DNA of 64,000 bases from assembly GCA_023091735.1 (NCBI GenBank), contig JALKBU010000018.1, positions 1 through 64,000 of the forward strand, written 5' to 3'. The position numbers and the translations under genes are program-made. This document shows positions 1 to 11,398 of the stretch, one piece after another. A model generated the notes under the pieces. The model searched no databases. It was not told where the DNA came from and was given only the letters and a program-made list of their open reading frames with translations. This DNA comes from Trichomonas tenax (taxonomy: Eukaryota > Parabasalia > Trichomonadida > Trichomonadidae). The stretch's first letter is position 1, and each line of letters starts with the position of its first letter.

Positions 1-902
1 CAGTTAGGTATATGCTCGTTGATGATAGAGTTGTGGCTCGTCAACAACACTAACCTGGATGTATTGGTTAGACTACAAAGATATTTATGACACTTTTTAT
101 AAAGGTGACAATTTGCCCGCGCAAAAAAGTGATAGTTTATTCATGAAAAGTGACTTTAAGGTTTCCCTGCCACTTTTTGGTGTTCTCTTTTGTCATAGAC
201 TCAATTTTTTTATAACATATTAAAAATATTTTTTATTTAAACAAATTTATAGGAAATTATTAATAAATCATAACAATAAGAATTTTTATTATTAATATCA
301 TAAACTATTTTAATAACAAATTATAGAAATTTATTGGGATTTTGATATAAATTATAGGAAAATTGTTTATTTTATGGATATTGGGAAAATTATAATTATG
401 GATATTCTCAGAGTGGGAATTTTTGAGGTTTGGACGAAATTTTGGACTATCCCAAAAAATCACACTCTGTATACTACTATTCCTAATTCCATTATTCCAA
501 TTCCGAATTCATTTTGATTCAAAAAAATCGGTTATTCCATTATTGTCACTTTTTGGCCTTTTTTGTCATTTGGAATAATTGTCATTATTCCAAATTGGCG
601 GTTATTCAAAAATAGGGTTTGATTCCAAATTCACTTTATTCGCATAAAGTCACCTTTATTCCAATAAAATTTTTTATTCCATTAAATTCCAATGTGTCAC
701 TTTTGACAAGAATCCCTATTTTTACTATAAATCACAAAACATATTTCATATAGGAAAAGAAACTTCAATCTGGGACGATAATCGCCTCAAAAAGACCTAT
801 CATTTACACCTTTATAGCGAAATCCTAAATATCAACTTTCTATTTCAAAAATTTCCCCGAAGTGGAAAACAAAATTTTGATAAATATTTGACAATCAAAT
901 TT
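1..902. other. AT-rich intergenic, ATTCC-rich stretch
   Basis: No supportable gene. Between about 475 and 715 the sequence is unusually rich in ATTCC/GGAAT words (for example around 478-500, 528-545, 568-600 and 655-690), giving an irregular low-complexity array. Copies of the word AAAAGTGAC and its complement GTCACTTTT occur at 103-175 and near 695. The same word sits at the ends of the foldback elements further along, so this may be decayed element sequence. I see no further structure. Confidence 0.5.
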
Positions 903-1102
903 TCTAATGGGTCGCAAAACTCAAACTCAGCATGTCTCATCGCCGCACCAACTAGTCAGTATGACATGGAAGCACCCCTCTCAAAACCATGAGAATTATG
1001 TAAATTTTCCCCCGATCAGTGAACGTCAAAAGAATCGTAGCTGTTTTCGTACTAAATCTAGCCTGACCCTGCTGCCCACAAAATGCTATAGATTTCAAAA
1101 TA

Positions 1103-1161
1103 ATAGGTTCGCAAAATTGAAAGTAATTGAAAAAACAAAGTATTCAATTTTGCGAACCTAT
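1103..1161. repeat. 18-bp perfect hairpin
   Basis: Bases 1103-1120 and 1144-1161 are perfect reverse complements (arm ATAGGTTCGCAAAATTGA) around a 23-base loop. It lies inside an open frame at 907-1242 that has no recognisable domain and that I do not regard as a gene. The arm sequence recurs imperfectly near 2795-2810, which ties it to the larger repeat at 2006-2652. Confidence 0.7.
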
Positions 1162-1184
1162 CACAGGGGGTTGAATAAGATCCT

Positions 1185-2830
1185 AGTGCCTCAATTTGAA
1201 GCAGAGTGCCTCAAAATAATTGAAAGAGTTTTCCTAAAATAGCACTATATGTATGATGTCGATCAATATTCGCTCAAATTTTTGGATGTAGTCTCAATTA
1301 TTTGAGAGGAAAAACACTAAAAGTGAAATTTGGACGGAAAGAATATCAGCAATATGTTGGTTTTGGCATGAATTGCTCTATAGAGTTTAAAATCGGCGTA
1401 AAAGCTTGATTTTTCGAAATTGCAAAATTTAATCTTTAGTGTTTTGAATGGCAACTAATTGCATTTAAATATATTGCCTGAATCATTCGTGTTTTTGCTC
1501 CCAAATTCTCTTGAAATGCCTAATAAAAAAAATTTTTTGAAAAAACGTTTTAGAAATAAAAAGCAATAAAATAAGTTTTTATTCTCATAGTATATTAGTA
1601 ATTCTTAACTTGCTGATATCTGGGTTAAAACACACTAATATTATCTAAATACAATACTGTAAATTTGCATACCTGGATATGGGCTTAAAGCATGACAATC
1701 TCTGGGCTGCAAGTTCCAAAGAATCGATGATTCTTGTGCAAAATTTGATGTCAGGTGTTATAATGAAGGTTTGATTGTTGAATGATACTTGTCGTTGATA
1801 AGGCTCTAATGTGGCAATGAATTCAGGGCACGTTAGAATTTGTGGAGTTATTCTTGAATTATTTACCGTATAAATGTTTTTTCTGGGTATAAAACAGGTG
1901 TTTTTGTAAACTGAAGAAAAGTCTCGCGTAATTCAACAGCTGTTGAGGTGTTTCTGATACCCAAAAAAATTTCACGCATCCAAAAAAATGTCCTTTTTGG
2001 GGGCAGTATTTTTCCTTCTACGGTGTAGTCCCGCGACCTTCATAACTTTTTATCTGATCAATATTTTTTTCGATTTGAAAGTACTTTCATGTACATATTG
2101 ATAGTTGTCTATCCAGTGGTATAAGTGGCACAGTCTATATATCTATCAAATCATTGTTTGCATTTCAAATCGTCCAAAAATATACGATTTCCAGCATAAA
2201 TATATGCGCTACTATGCAGCATATGATATTTTTATGTGTATTATTGATTCAAATGCCTCTTATACGCTTAAAATTAAAAATGCAACTAATTCATTAATTG
2301 ATTTGAGGGCGATTATACACATGAAAGCTATTGAATTTGATGGGATTTGGATTTGCAGCTGTAATAATGTAAAATTTTAGAATCTTAGATTTGGCAATGA
2401 AAAAAAAATTATGCGCTGAGACACCATCTTTCCTCAGCGCTGCATATTAGCGCATACATTTATGCTGGAAATCGTATATTTTTGGACGATTTGAAATGCA
2501 AACAATGATTTGATAGATATATAGACTGTGCCACTTATACCACTGGATAGACAACTATCAATATGTACATGAAAGTACTTTCAAATCGAAAAAAATATTG
2601 ATCAGATAAAAAGTTATGAAGGTCGCGGGACTACACCGTAGAAGGAAAAATTTTCCCCTTTTTGGGTGAAATTTCAAACATTTCTTGTCAAATGACAAAA
2701 TTATCATATTATTTTTTTGAAATTTTTTCCTTTTTTTTAAGATCTTCACCCTAGTGTGCTTCTCAAATTCTAGCACGGTGGTGTAAACCTATTAAAATTG
2801 TGAACCTACTCTGCTTCAAATTGAGGCACT
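1185..2830. repeat. 23-bp perfect inverted pair flanking the 2-kb palindrome
   Basis: Bases 1185-1207 and 2808-2830 are exact reverse complements (core TGCCTCAATTTGAAGCAGAG). They enclose the large foldback at 2006-2652. They may be remnants of the ends of a 1.6-1.7 kb composite element, but the sequence between 1210 and 2000 is not symmetrical with 2655-2807, so the boundaries are uncertain. No transposase-like ORF lies between them. Confidence 0.55.
2006..2652. repeat. Large foldback palindrome, arms about 213 bp
   Basis: Bases 2006-2220 are a near-perfect reverse complement of 2440-2652, with a loop of about 219 bases (2221-2439). The arms can be followed base by base from the outer TTTTTCCTTCTACGGTG to the inner TATGCAGC with only a few mismatches. 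The arms carry no ORF that looks like a protein. Such high arm identity suggests a recent origin or ongoing correction. It is probably a non-autonomous foldback or MITE-like element; the family is unknown. Confidence 0.85.
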
Positions 2831-2852
2831 CTGCTTTTATTCAACACCCTGT

Positions 2853-4690
2853 ATTTTTAATAGAATCTTTCTATAGCTATATGTTTTGTAAAGTTGATTT
2901 TGATTAAAAATAATACAATTAGCATATATTTTCTAAATAACAAAGAAAAAGAAAAGATTAAAAGAATAAATATGCAATGTGCATTGAAAGATAGGAAAAT
3001 TCTTGAGTACTTCGACTCTTGTGGTGTGCCAGGGTAAGTTGGGAAATAATCTAAACATGAATGTTAAACAATAATTATTGAAGCCTCGATTATAGGGGTT
3101 TAAGGATCAAGAGATGGTATTTTAGAGAATGCAACTAAGTATGACATGCCAAGCTAGTTTAGGATGTCGAATATTGATTTCGGGTATAAAATCCAATAAT
3201 TTTGGGTGCTTTTTCAAGAAAAACTAAGTACACTCGCTGCAGTTGAGTTTTATTTATGTTTGAACTGCTGTAAGCAGCTTTTACTTCATGATATTCACCT
3301 CAAATAAGCACATAAGTGAGGCCATCATTAAATAGTAAACGGTCCCCTTTGTCAAGTAAATTTTGAAATATATTTTATTTGTCAAAGATCGTCAGAAAAT
3401 AATCGTACAAATCGAATTAATGATGTAGAAATATATTCTATTTAAAATAAAGTGCATCCCATTATTTATTTTCGTTAAATCACGCAAAAATTCATTGAAA
3501 ACTCTAATTCTCAAAATTTTTAACAAAACGTAAGAATATTAGATGCAACTCCTAGTTATGAAAAGTTGTTCTACAAACTGATTGCAACCATACAAATATT
3601 GTCTATATGTTTCAATATGGATGTAGAATAATATGGCAAAGAATGAAAGAGATATATCGATAATTTAAGACAAATTATGAATTGATGACAAAAATTAAAA
3701 TTATCGGATGTATGATATAACCAATCTACTATAATTTAGATTGGCAAATATATAAGACAAAAGTAAGGCGGTATATTTTTTTGAAAATGAATTTCTTTGG
3801 AAAATTCCATTTTTAATCTTATACTTCAATAAGATTACATATGCAAGTCCGATTTATGATATTACAAAGCTCCAAAGCGATACTTTTTGTTAAAAAATTT
3901 TCTCAAATAGCTGGAAATAATATATAGAATATAATGAACTAATAATATTTTTCACCACTTATTCAAAAAATAAAGCATTCAAAATTTCTTTAATGAATTA
4001 TACTCAACAGTATGTTTTGTGCATTATTTTGCAAAATACGTTTTCAAGTTTCGCAAAATTTTTTGTAAAGTGCACGCTCCAATTATTGTGATCACTATAT
4101 GCCATAGGATAAGATTGTAAGTCTTATTACTTGCTTACAGAAGATACCATGCTCATTATTAAACGAATCTCCGAGCTTAAAATCTTATTTTCTTTTATTC
4201 TACCCAAAGGGCTTCTTGGAATTTCGATTCTGCAACGAAAAAATTATGTTTTTTCTACTTGATAAAATTCTGTCAAGTAAATCAATTATACGTGTCATAT
4301 TTTATTTCAAATGTCTTCAATCATAAAAAGCTTGTTTTTTTTTTTTAGAAATATGTCCTAATCAAATTGTATTTCTTATTTTGAGTGCTCTTGATTCTTG
4401 AAATGATAATCTTTGCAATATTTTAGAATTTTTCTTTATTTTTATCTTCAATCACAGATGCATTTGAAGTCAAAATGCTTATCGAATCATGCACACTGAT
4501 GATTTGTGTAACTTCCGTATCACTGTACTGTCAATCAGCAATTTGAAAGCCATCATTTGAACAATTTTGGATTCAACTTTCGAATTTTATTGAATATATA
4601 TTTGGAAAAGTGAATCCATAGGTCAATGCTGACAATGTGCATTATAATTTTCATACCCCGTTATATTTTTCAGCACCCTCATTAATAATA
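2853..4690. other. Gene-free AT-rich intergenic
   Basis: No ORF with protein-like composition and no clear repeat was seen across about 1.8 kb. It leads into the start of the gene at 4691. Confidence 0.4.
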
Positions 4691-6964
4691 ATGGAGAAGC
4701 TTCGTGAATGCTGGAACAAGCGTCTATCTCCAAACGAGTTCATCGAACAGATCCCTGATTCTCTGGAGAATACATTTGCCCAGCATCTTTTGGACCTTTG
4801 CGGATCAGATATTCAACCTTTTCAACTTTTTATAGATTATCTCCAGAAACTCGTGCAAAAACCAAGCGTTTGCGAAGAAATTTTTACAAATATGTCTAAT
4901 TATAACAAAAATGGACTATTGAACTTAGTAAATTCAAAAGGAAACATTTTATTCGAAAATCTTGAAATTGGTTCTCCAAACGCATCGAAATGTGCATTAA
5001 ATGCTCTATCTCTATGTCTTGAATCAGAAGACTCGTCGCTAATCAATCAAACTATCGAAAAATTAACTGAATCTTCGAAATTTAGTATACTAATAGCATC
5101 TTCTCGTGTTAATTTTCCAGAGCAATTTACTGAAATATCACAACGCGCTAAAAATATCATACTCAAGCCAAACATTTTGTCACCAATTCCGTTTCCAATA
5201 AACCTTCTCCACAAAGCTCTATTTTCGTCAAAGAAAACAAAAGATATACTATTTTCACGTCATGATTTTACATTAATGGCGATATCTTATTTGATTTTAG
5301 ATTCGCCGGATATAACTTGTCTTTCTTTCTTAGAAATTCCTACTTTTTATCATTTATATCTTCATGCTGTTACTGATTTCCTGTCAAATCCAACAATGCA
5401 TTCTGCGTTTTTAATAACAAATTTATTGGTTCGTGTTTACGTAAAATTAACTGGCGGTGATATTTCAAATCTTTCAGTCAATGAGTATTCGCAGGAACAT
5501 CTCGCGGAGTTGCTTTCAAAACTTCAATCATCCGAAAATGATAATAAAAATTATTTAGATGAGAATAGAGAAAATTGCGATTTCCTTAATAAATCAACAG
5601 ACTATTCAACGCTTCCAGGTATCCTTATCAATGAAAACGCTGAATCAAACCGGGAATATTTTTTGGAGTATGCTTTTGAAAATCCTTCATTTTCTTCGCA
5701 AATAGTAGATTCAGCATCAAATATGATTAAGCAATACAATGCATCTACTAAGGATATTATAATGAACATAATGAAACACTTTGATGATTTCCTTTTCTTG
5801 ACAATATGGCAGAATAAGTTTTACGAGTTTATTCAGATTTTAATGAATTTATCATTAAGCATGCGCGACTTAGATCCAATCGAAGACTTTCAGACAATAT
5901 TCTACTTCGGCCTCTCTCTTATAAGGCGTGTTTGGGGAACAGGAAGGAAAACTTTGAGAGATGGAATTTTGAATTTTATCAAGATTCAAGAAAACGAAAG
6001 TTTGCGTGATTTCTTGACACAGTTCTTAAATCCTCAAGAAACGCCGAACTATTTAGTCCTTGGTACTAATTACAGATTCAACGAATTGATAAAGTATATT
6101 AAAGAACTGAATGAGAATGAGAAAGAAATCGAAGAAGTTGTTGCACCTCATTTCATTTCTATTCTTTTAACAGGATTAAGAGTCGAAGATCCCCGTCCAA
6201 TCATTAATATACTAAGTAAGTATCAGTTACCGCATTTCCCAGCTGTAGATATTCTTTTCAGGCAGCTTTTGTGTCGCGTTGCAATTCCAACACGTCGTGT
6301 ATATGTTAGACACGGTGCTGATTTCGATACTATTATCCAGAACAAGCCGAGCTCAATCAGCGATATTGCACCCGCTATTATTGATCAGCTCAACCTGATT
6401 GCAAGGAATGATAACAAACAGGAGGAGATTAATGACATTGTGACATATTGGTCAGCATGCATCGAGATATTCGGGTTTGGAAAATTTTGTCACACGCTGA
6501 TAGAGAAAATAATCTGGAAGACAGCTCATGCTTACGTTCCAGATGATACGTCAGCTCTTTTCGGGAGTATGGCTTTCGTTCTTGCTGTCATTGTCAATGG
6601 AAATGATGAACTTATTGATGAAGCAATAGAAATCGGTTGTGAGTTTGCAACATCAAATGCAAGATCGATGCCTGTTTGCATTGGATTATCACGCTTCGTG
6701 CTTAGCTTTGTTTGCGTTTGCACTGGCGATTGGCAAAAGAGATTCAACAAAGTTATAGGAATTGCTATGGATATTATCAACAATAACTGCGAAACAGAAC
6801 AAGCACACGATCCAACATTCTTCTCAGTAAGTCTTATTAAAAACTCTTTACTTTTGCCGACCCTTCAATCGAACATTTCTGATGATGTCGTTCAGGCGCT
6901 CCTCAAAATCGATGATGCAAAGACAATTATAGAATACTTCATTGTCAAAGCAGAATCACAATAA
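4691..6964 (+). CDS. Conserved-looking helical protein of unknown function
   Basis: An intact 757-residue protein if the ATG at 4691 (MEKLRECW) is used. The frame extends 18 codons further upstream, but that extension has AT-rich intergenic composition, so I prefer 4691. The protein is leucine- and isoleucine-rich, predicted mostly alpha-helical, with no signal peptide, transmembrane segment or catalytic motif that I can recognise. A low-complexity Asn/Asp/Glu patch lies near residues 290-310. The style resembles an ARM/HEAT-like helical-repeat protein, but this is inference. It is convergent with the gene at 7016-8416, with only about 50 bp between the two stop codons; A/T-rich sequence with AATAAA follows the stop. 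Confidence 0.75.
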   Translation: MEKLRECWNKRLSPNEFIEQIPDSLENTFAQHLLDLCGSDIQPFQLFIDYLQKLVQKPSVCEEIFTNMSNYNKNGLLNLVNSKGNILFENLEIGSPNASKCALNALSLCLESEDSSLINQTIEKLTESSKFSILIASSRVNFPEQFTEISQRAKNIILKPNILSPIPFPINLLHKALFSSKKTKDILFSRHDFTLMAISYLILDSPDITCLSFLEIPTFYHLYLHAVTDFLSNPTMHSAFLITNLLVRVYVKLTGGDISNLSVNEYSQEHLAELLSKLQSSENDNKNYLDENRENCDFLNKSTDYSTLPGILINENAESNREYFLEYAFENPSFSSQIVDSASNMIKQYNASTKDIIMNIMKHFDDFLFLTIWQNKFYEFIQILMNLSLSMRDLDPIEDFQTIFYFGLSLIRRVWGTGRKTLRDGILNFIKIQENESLRDFLTQFLNPQETPNYLVLGTNYRFNELIKYIKELNENEKEIEEVVAPHFISILLTGLRVEDPRPIINILSKYQLPHFPAVDILFRQLLCRVAIPTRRVYVRHGADFDTIIQNKPSSISDIAPAIIDQLNLIARNDNKQEEINDIVTYWSACIEIFGFGKFCHTLIEKIIWKTAHAYVPDDTSALFGSMAFVLAVIVNGNDELIDEAIEIGCEFATSNARSMPVCIGLSRFVLSFVCVCTGDWQKRFNKVIGIAMDIINNNCETEQAHDPTFFSVSLIKNSLLLPTLQSNISDDVVQALLKIDDAKTIIEYFIVKAESQ

Positions 6965-7015
6965 TTTTATATATACATGTTTAATAAATATATTTTTGTT
7001 GTTTGGAAATTAACA

Positions 7016-8416
7016 TTATGGAGTAGAACGCTTATTGATTTGATGCAGAAGCGCTTGTGCTGCTGCTGATGTATCTTTGTTAACAGATGAGTACTCTATA
7101 TCTTCAATAAGTTCAGTAACTTCATTATTATACAAGTAATCAATGTAAATTTCAGGATCTTCGACATATGTTAACAACTTTCCTAAAATCCATAATATCA
7201 TTTGCTGCATTTCTTCTATTTGTATAAAATTAAGAATCTTCTCAACAAAATCTAATTGGAATATATCAACAAGTTGTTCGCTTTCTAGGCTGTCCATCGA
7301 TTGAAGAAGGAGATTTAGAATTGCATTCTGGAGATAGAAATTTCCTTGCTCAAATTGATTCTTGAAATCTAAATTCATGAGTACATCAAAATCATTTTGA
7401 GCGAGTTCTGGTTGTGCGATAGAATGAGTTGCATAGCACATCACAGCTCTTGCTGCAACTTCTTGGTTTTCATGAATCATCATTGGAATAATGTCATCCA
7501 AAATTCCATAAATTCGCAATGAAATTCCAACACTTGAATTGAATTGAGAATAACTTTTGAATAAATCAAAAATAGAAACAACAACATTAAACTCCTCTTG
7601 CGCGAAAGCTTTGAACAGAGATTTGTATATGAAAAACAGTGGAGGTGGATCGGAGCTGTGAATCAAATATCCTGCAACAAATTCGCATTTTTTTGGATTA
7701 TTGAATTTATTATCATTCACGATTAAATTTAATGCAAGCAGCACATCGTATTTCAGTTCCTGGGAGTGCGATTCAGAGTCTTCCGCTAAATTTGCTTGAA
7801 ATAAAGGAGTTTGGTTATATAATATCGGACGAAATTCATCAACAGTGATTTCTGAGTTTCCAATCAAAATGGAGCAATATCTATGGTATTCCTCTGAAAA
7901 TCTGTTTGTTTCAAATACCAAATAGTTGAAAAGATCATTGTTCCTGATGATTTGAATAAATTCAGAGTTATCAATCAATATATTCGAGAATAATGTATAC
8001 AGAGCATCAAGCATGTCCAAGCTGAACTGTTTGACATATGGATTTAAATAATCAAAGAACTCTGTCGTTGAAAATAAATGAACAAAGGAATTTGTTTCGG
8101 ATTGGATCTGTCCAAGCACAAAAATTGCATCGTATGCGAGTTCCTTGTTGATTATTAGCTTATAAATAGATTGTATATGAGATATTAAAAATTTCGAAAT
8201 TGTTTTTTCTGGGAATTCACGTAGATATGATTCGAGCATTTCCAAAACTTCAAGTTTTGGTGTTTTATCATTCAAAATTGCTGCAAGTCCCGAATTTAAC
8301 TCTTGATCATTATACATTAAACTATCTTCTGGGCTTTGATCTGGCACTGTCATTCCATAGCCATCTGGATCAGTTTGCAATGGTTCAGAGCCATCAATGG
8401 AATGGTTTTGAATCAT
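7016..8416 (-). CDS. ARM/HEAT-like helical protein, function unknown
   Basis: An intact 466-residue protein starting MIQNHSID. The first 45 residues are polar and look disordered; the rest is a succession of amphipathic leucine-rich helices of the kind seen in armadillo or HEAT proteins (importin-alpha-like superhelices), without a diagnostic importin-beta-binding or NLS-groove motif. It is similar in size and style to the protein at 44492-45925, and trichomonads carry many such divergent helical-repeat proteins. It converges on the gene at 4691-6964. The function cannot be assigned. Confidence 0.75.
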   Translation of the reverse strand: MIQNHSIDGSEPLQTDPDGYGMTVPDQSPEDSLMYNDQELNSGLAAILNDKTPKLEVLEMLESYLREFPEKTISKFLISHIQSIYKLIINKELAYDAIFVLGQIQSETNSFVHLFSTTEFFDYLNPYVKQFSLDMLDALYTLFSNILIDNSEFIQIIRNNDLFNYLVFETNRFSEEYHRYCSILIGNSEITVDEFRPILYNQTPLFQANLAEDSESHSQELKYDVLLALNLIVNDNKFNNPKKCEFVAGYLIHSSDPPPLFFIYKSLFKAFAQEEFNVVVSIFDLFKSYSQFNSSVGISLRIYGILDDIIPMMIHENQEVAARAVMCYATHSIAQPELAQNDFDVLMNLDFKNQFEQGNFYLQNAILNLLLQSMDSLESEQLVDIFQLDFVEKILNFIQIEEMQQMILWILGKLLTYVEDPEIYIDYLYNNEVTELIEDIEYSSVNKDTSAAAQALLHQINKRSTP

Positions 8417-8891
8417 CAGCCAAATTACTAACTAAAAAGTGAATTAAAATTCTGTTATTCCTTTATTACCTTCACCATTAAGAGCCGCGGCGCTGTTTTT
8501 CATTTCATGACTAAAATTTTTCTCGGATAACTAAAAGTCTATTTTTATTGGAATGGAAACATTAAAATTCCATTTTAATTGAATTATAATATAGTATACT
8601 TAAGATATAATTCTAATTTATCTTTAAAATGCAAAAAGATGCATTATTTAATAGAGAAAATTCGATTTTTGTATTTATAATACTTCATATTTCAAAATTC
8701 GCTTTTAGCTTACGAGATTGATAAAATATAGAGAAAAACATAAGTATATGCTATTTTCATGGCTTTTGTTCGCAGTTAATTTTGATATAAAATAAAATGA
8801 AATCGAAAGCAAAATAAAAGAGAAAAATGAAATAGAAATATTTCAACATTGTGATTTTACTCTGTGATCAACTTCAAAAAAAGAAAAAAAA
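8417..8891. other. AT-rich spacer
   Basis: Spacer between two minus-strand genes. It contains the upstream region of the 7016-8416 gene, including a short GC island near 8480-8490 (GAGCCGCGGCGCTG), and the 3' flank of the gene at 8892-9512. No gene seen. Confidence 0.4.
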
Positions 8892-9512
8892 TTATTTCAT
8901 CGAACGAGAGGCACTGAAGTCTTGTCCGCGGACAAGCTGCTGGTATAACGGCTTGTTTTGCTTCTGTACGTGCTTGCAAAGGCTATCGTATGAACTTTCG
9001 AGGGCTTCAGTAAGAGCTTTCTTCTTATCGAAGCGGTACTGAGCAACATCAACAACATAAGGATCCTGAACATCGAGGATTGTGAATTCTAATTCCAAGA
9101 TTTTAACTGTCTTGAACTGGAGTTTCTGCTTGATTGTTAAAATATTATTATCAAAAATGGCAGAGAAAACTGTACGATTTGTCTGAACATTCTGAATAAG
9201 TGTCTTAACTTTGGATGGGAATTTTGCGAAATCGCCCTTCAGCTTCTCGGCGTACTTACTTTCGAATGTTTCTTCGTTAATTTTAACTGTAGCTATGTAA
9301 AATATATCTTCCTCCTTGTTAAGTTCGATACGAATCTGTTCTAGAGGAGCCTCGCCATTTGGAGAGTAGAAAATTTGCAAATTAAATTGTTGATCACCGT
9401 CTGGTGTGTTACATGTTATTGTAAACTCGCCGTCGAGTGCGAATTCGCTCTGTGTGCCGTCCTCCTGGTCGCGGAGGAGTGGATGCGCGACTTTAGCTTG
9501 ATCAATAGCCAT
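8892..9512 (-). CDS. SAS-6 N-terminal-domain-like protein
   Basis: A 206-residue protein starting MAIDQAKV. Residues about 30-165 resemble the globular N-terminal domain of SAS-6, the centriole cartwheel protein of the XRCC4/SAS-6 superfamily: a series of beta strands, then a helix with the pattern FAKFPSKVKTLI (95-106) that matches the family's AFPxKFxxLL segment, then strands ending before a C-terminal helix at 163-185. Canonical SAS-6 continues into a long coiled coil; here only about 40 residues follow, so this is a short or divergent member. An alternative is another member of the same fold, such as a CCDC61-like protein. The gene is GC-richer than its surroundings and intact. Role inferred: basal body or centriole assembly. 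Confidence 0.5.
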   Translation of the reverse strand: MAIDQAKVAHPLLRDQEDGTQSEFALDGEFTITCNTPDGDQQFNLQIFYSPNGEAPLEQIRIELNKEEDIFYIATVKINEETFESKYAEKLKGDFAKFPSKVKTLIQNVQTNRTVFSAIFDNNILTIKQKLQFKTVKILELEFTILDVQDPYVVDVAQYRFDKKKALTEALESSYDSLCKHVQKQNKPLYQQLVRGQDFSASRSMK

Positions 9513-9630
9513 TTACAAAAAAACAACTAATGTCAGTTTTTATAATAAATAAACCGTAAACTTTACATAAAAGACCTAAAAGATCGATTTCGGGATGTTT
9601 TAGTGTTTAAAATAGACTGTCTTGTGTTGC

Positions 9631-10687
9631 GTATAATATTCCGTCAAACGAAAAGTGACACCTTACATATCACATTTGACAGATGAATCTGACATATAAT
9701 AAAAAGGGCGTGACCCCAAAAGTAACTTCATGAAAAAATAATTGCGACTATCTTAAAGACAGTATGATGATGGGTCTCCATGGTGTCTTTGAGATAGTCG
9801 CAGTTAGTTTTTGCTACTCCAGGACAAAATCGGAATTTTAATAATTTAGCCGATTTCGTCCTATTCGAGTTTATAGGCATTCTTTGCACCAAACCAGACC
9901 TGATGTTAACATTTCAAGTGTGTTCTAGTGCAAAAAACTTGTTCCAAGCAAGCAAACCTTTTGCCTTTTTCCTACAAGAGCGAAGTCAAGAGAGACTGCG
10001 ACTGTCTCAAAGACAGCATGAGGATGGGTCCCCATGGTGTCTTTGAGACAGCCGCAGCTAGTTTTTTTGATCAAAGTTTGAATATTTGTATCAATTTTCA
10101 AAAGTTTTATGTGAAGTGAGCAGATGATGTGTATTGAAAGCATGCGTGTTCGATTATATTTATCATATTAAATTTTCTTGCAAAGAGATTTTGAAAGTGA
10201 TATTTGAAATAAAAAAATATTAAATAAAAATTAATTATAACCAAATATATGTCATTTTCATTAACCAAGGTCATCATTTATGCGATTTTAATAGGATATT
10301 AATTTTTTACAATTACTTTAAAAAAATACAGTTTGTAGGCATCCTTTGCACCAAAACACACTTGAAATGTTAACATCAGGTCTGGTTTGGTGCAAAGAAT
10401 GCCTATAAACTCGAATAGGACGAAATTGGTTTAATTATTGAAATTCCGATTTCGTCCTGGAGTAGCAAAAACTAACTGCGACTATCTCAAAGACACCATG
10501 GGGACCCATCCTCATGCTGTCTTTGAGACAGTCACAGTCTCTCTTGATGTCGCTCTTGTAAGAAAAAGGCAAAATCATATTTGTCACTTTTATGATTGAG
10601 ACCCCACCCCTCTAATTTTAAAACTTCACTTTACACGTCAAATTTGACGTGTAAAATATCACTTTTCGTTTGACGGATTATATGCTA
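9631..10687. mobile_element. Nested foldback element (about 1.06 kb)
   Basis: The ends are inverted: 9641-9658 (CCGTCAAACGAAAAGTGA) is an exact reverse complement of 10659-10676, and similarity extends outward a further 10 bases. Inside are long arms, 9745-9934 against 10345-10536, matching closely over about 190 bases, and those arms contain smaller hairpins. A third copy of one sub-block (9951-10068) lies in the loop, in the orientation of the left arm. The block is itself a hairpin: GACTGTCTCAAAGACA ... TGTCTTTGAGACAG at 10000-10055. Short ORFs at 9925-10143 are by-products of the repeats. No transposase is encoded, so it is presumably a non-autonomous element. The terminal arms match those of the element at 41922-42293. 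Confidence 0.8.
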
Positions 10688-11109
10688 CATTTCAATTTTT
10701 ATATTTCTTTATGCATCGTCCACGAGTATTGCATCATGATTCAACTTTTATAGATTTAGTATTTTGCAAATAGTTTGGCATGATTTCAAAATTAATTGTT
10801 GAGATATTTGATCATTTTCTAATCAATTTTATTGCATTATATAAATGAATATGGCATTTCGATCCTTACATACATCGCTTCATTTTGGCTATTTAATTAG
10901 ATTTAATAATTATCAAATTTAAATCAGCATTTAACATTCTGAAACATAGATCAACTATACAACTGTTAAATTGTTGGGATGTTATCATGGCTTGATTCCT
11001 CAATATTTAATATTCATATTTTGAGATTTAAGATTTATAGAATTTTATACGAGAAAAATTGTAAAATCTTTGAAGCATAGCATATATCTAAATGGAAACT
11101 AATTCATAA

Positions 11110-11175
11110 TTAAAATGTCATGTAAAGATTATATTTTGTCATGTAAAAAATGCTTTGACTTTTACATATCGAAAA
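11110..11175. promoter_or_regulatory. Motif pair TGTCATGTAAA upstream of USP7-like gene
   Basis: Two copies of TGTCATGTAAA lie at 11117-11127 and 11138-11148, followed by a degenerate TTTACATATC at 11161. They are about 250 bp upstream of the ATG at 11399, and the same word recurs upstream of many genes in this window. The rest of 10688-11398 is AT-rich with no gene seen. Confidence 0.4.
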
Positions 11176-11398
11176 TCGCACGTAATTTTTAATAACCAAT
11201 AACAATCAAATACAATTTATGAAATAGCTTTGTAAAATATCAAAAATTGATATAGAAAAAAGGAAATCAACAAAGTTAACTGCCCGACCAAAAACGCCTC
11301 AAAAAAATTACCATAAGAAAAAACACGAAATATAGAGCAAATGGAGTATTTCAATTCTAAGTTCCAAATTTTGAAATAAATATTTTTATTTTTAAATT

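Noticed and set aside
907..1242. 111-codon open frame with ATG
   Set aside because: Contains the 18-bp hairpin and the 23-bp repeat arm, has no domain, and its composition matches the surrounding repeat rather than the genes.
9925..10143. Two overlapping short frames on opposite strands
   Set aside because: Both are translations of the palindromic block in the foldback element.
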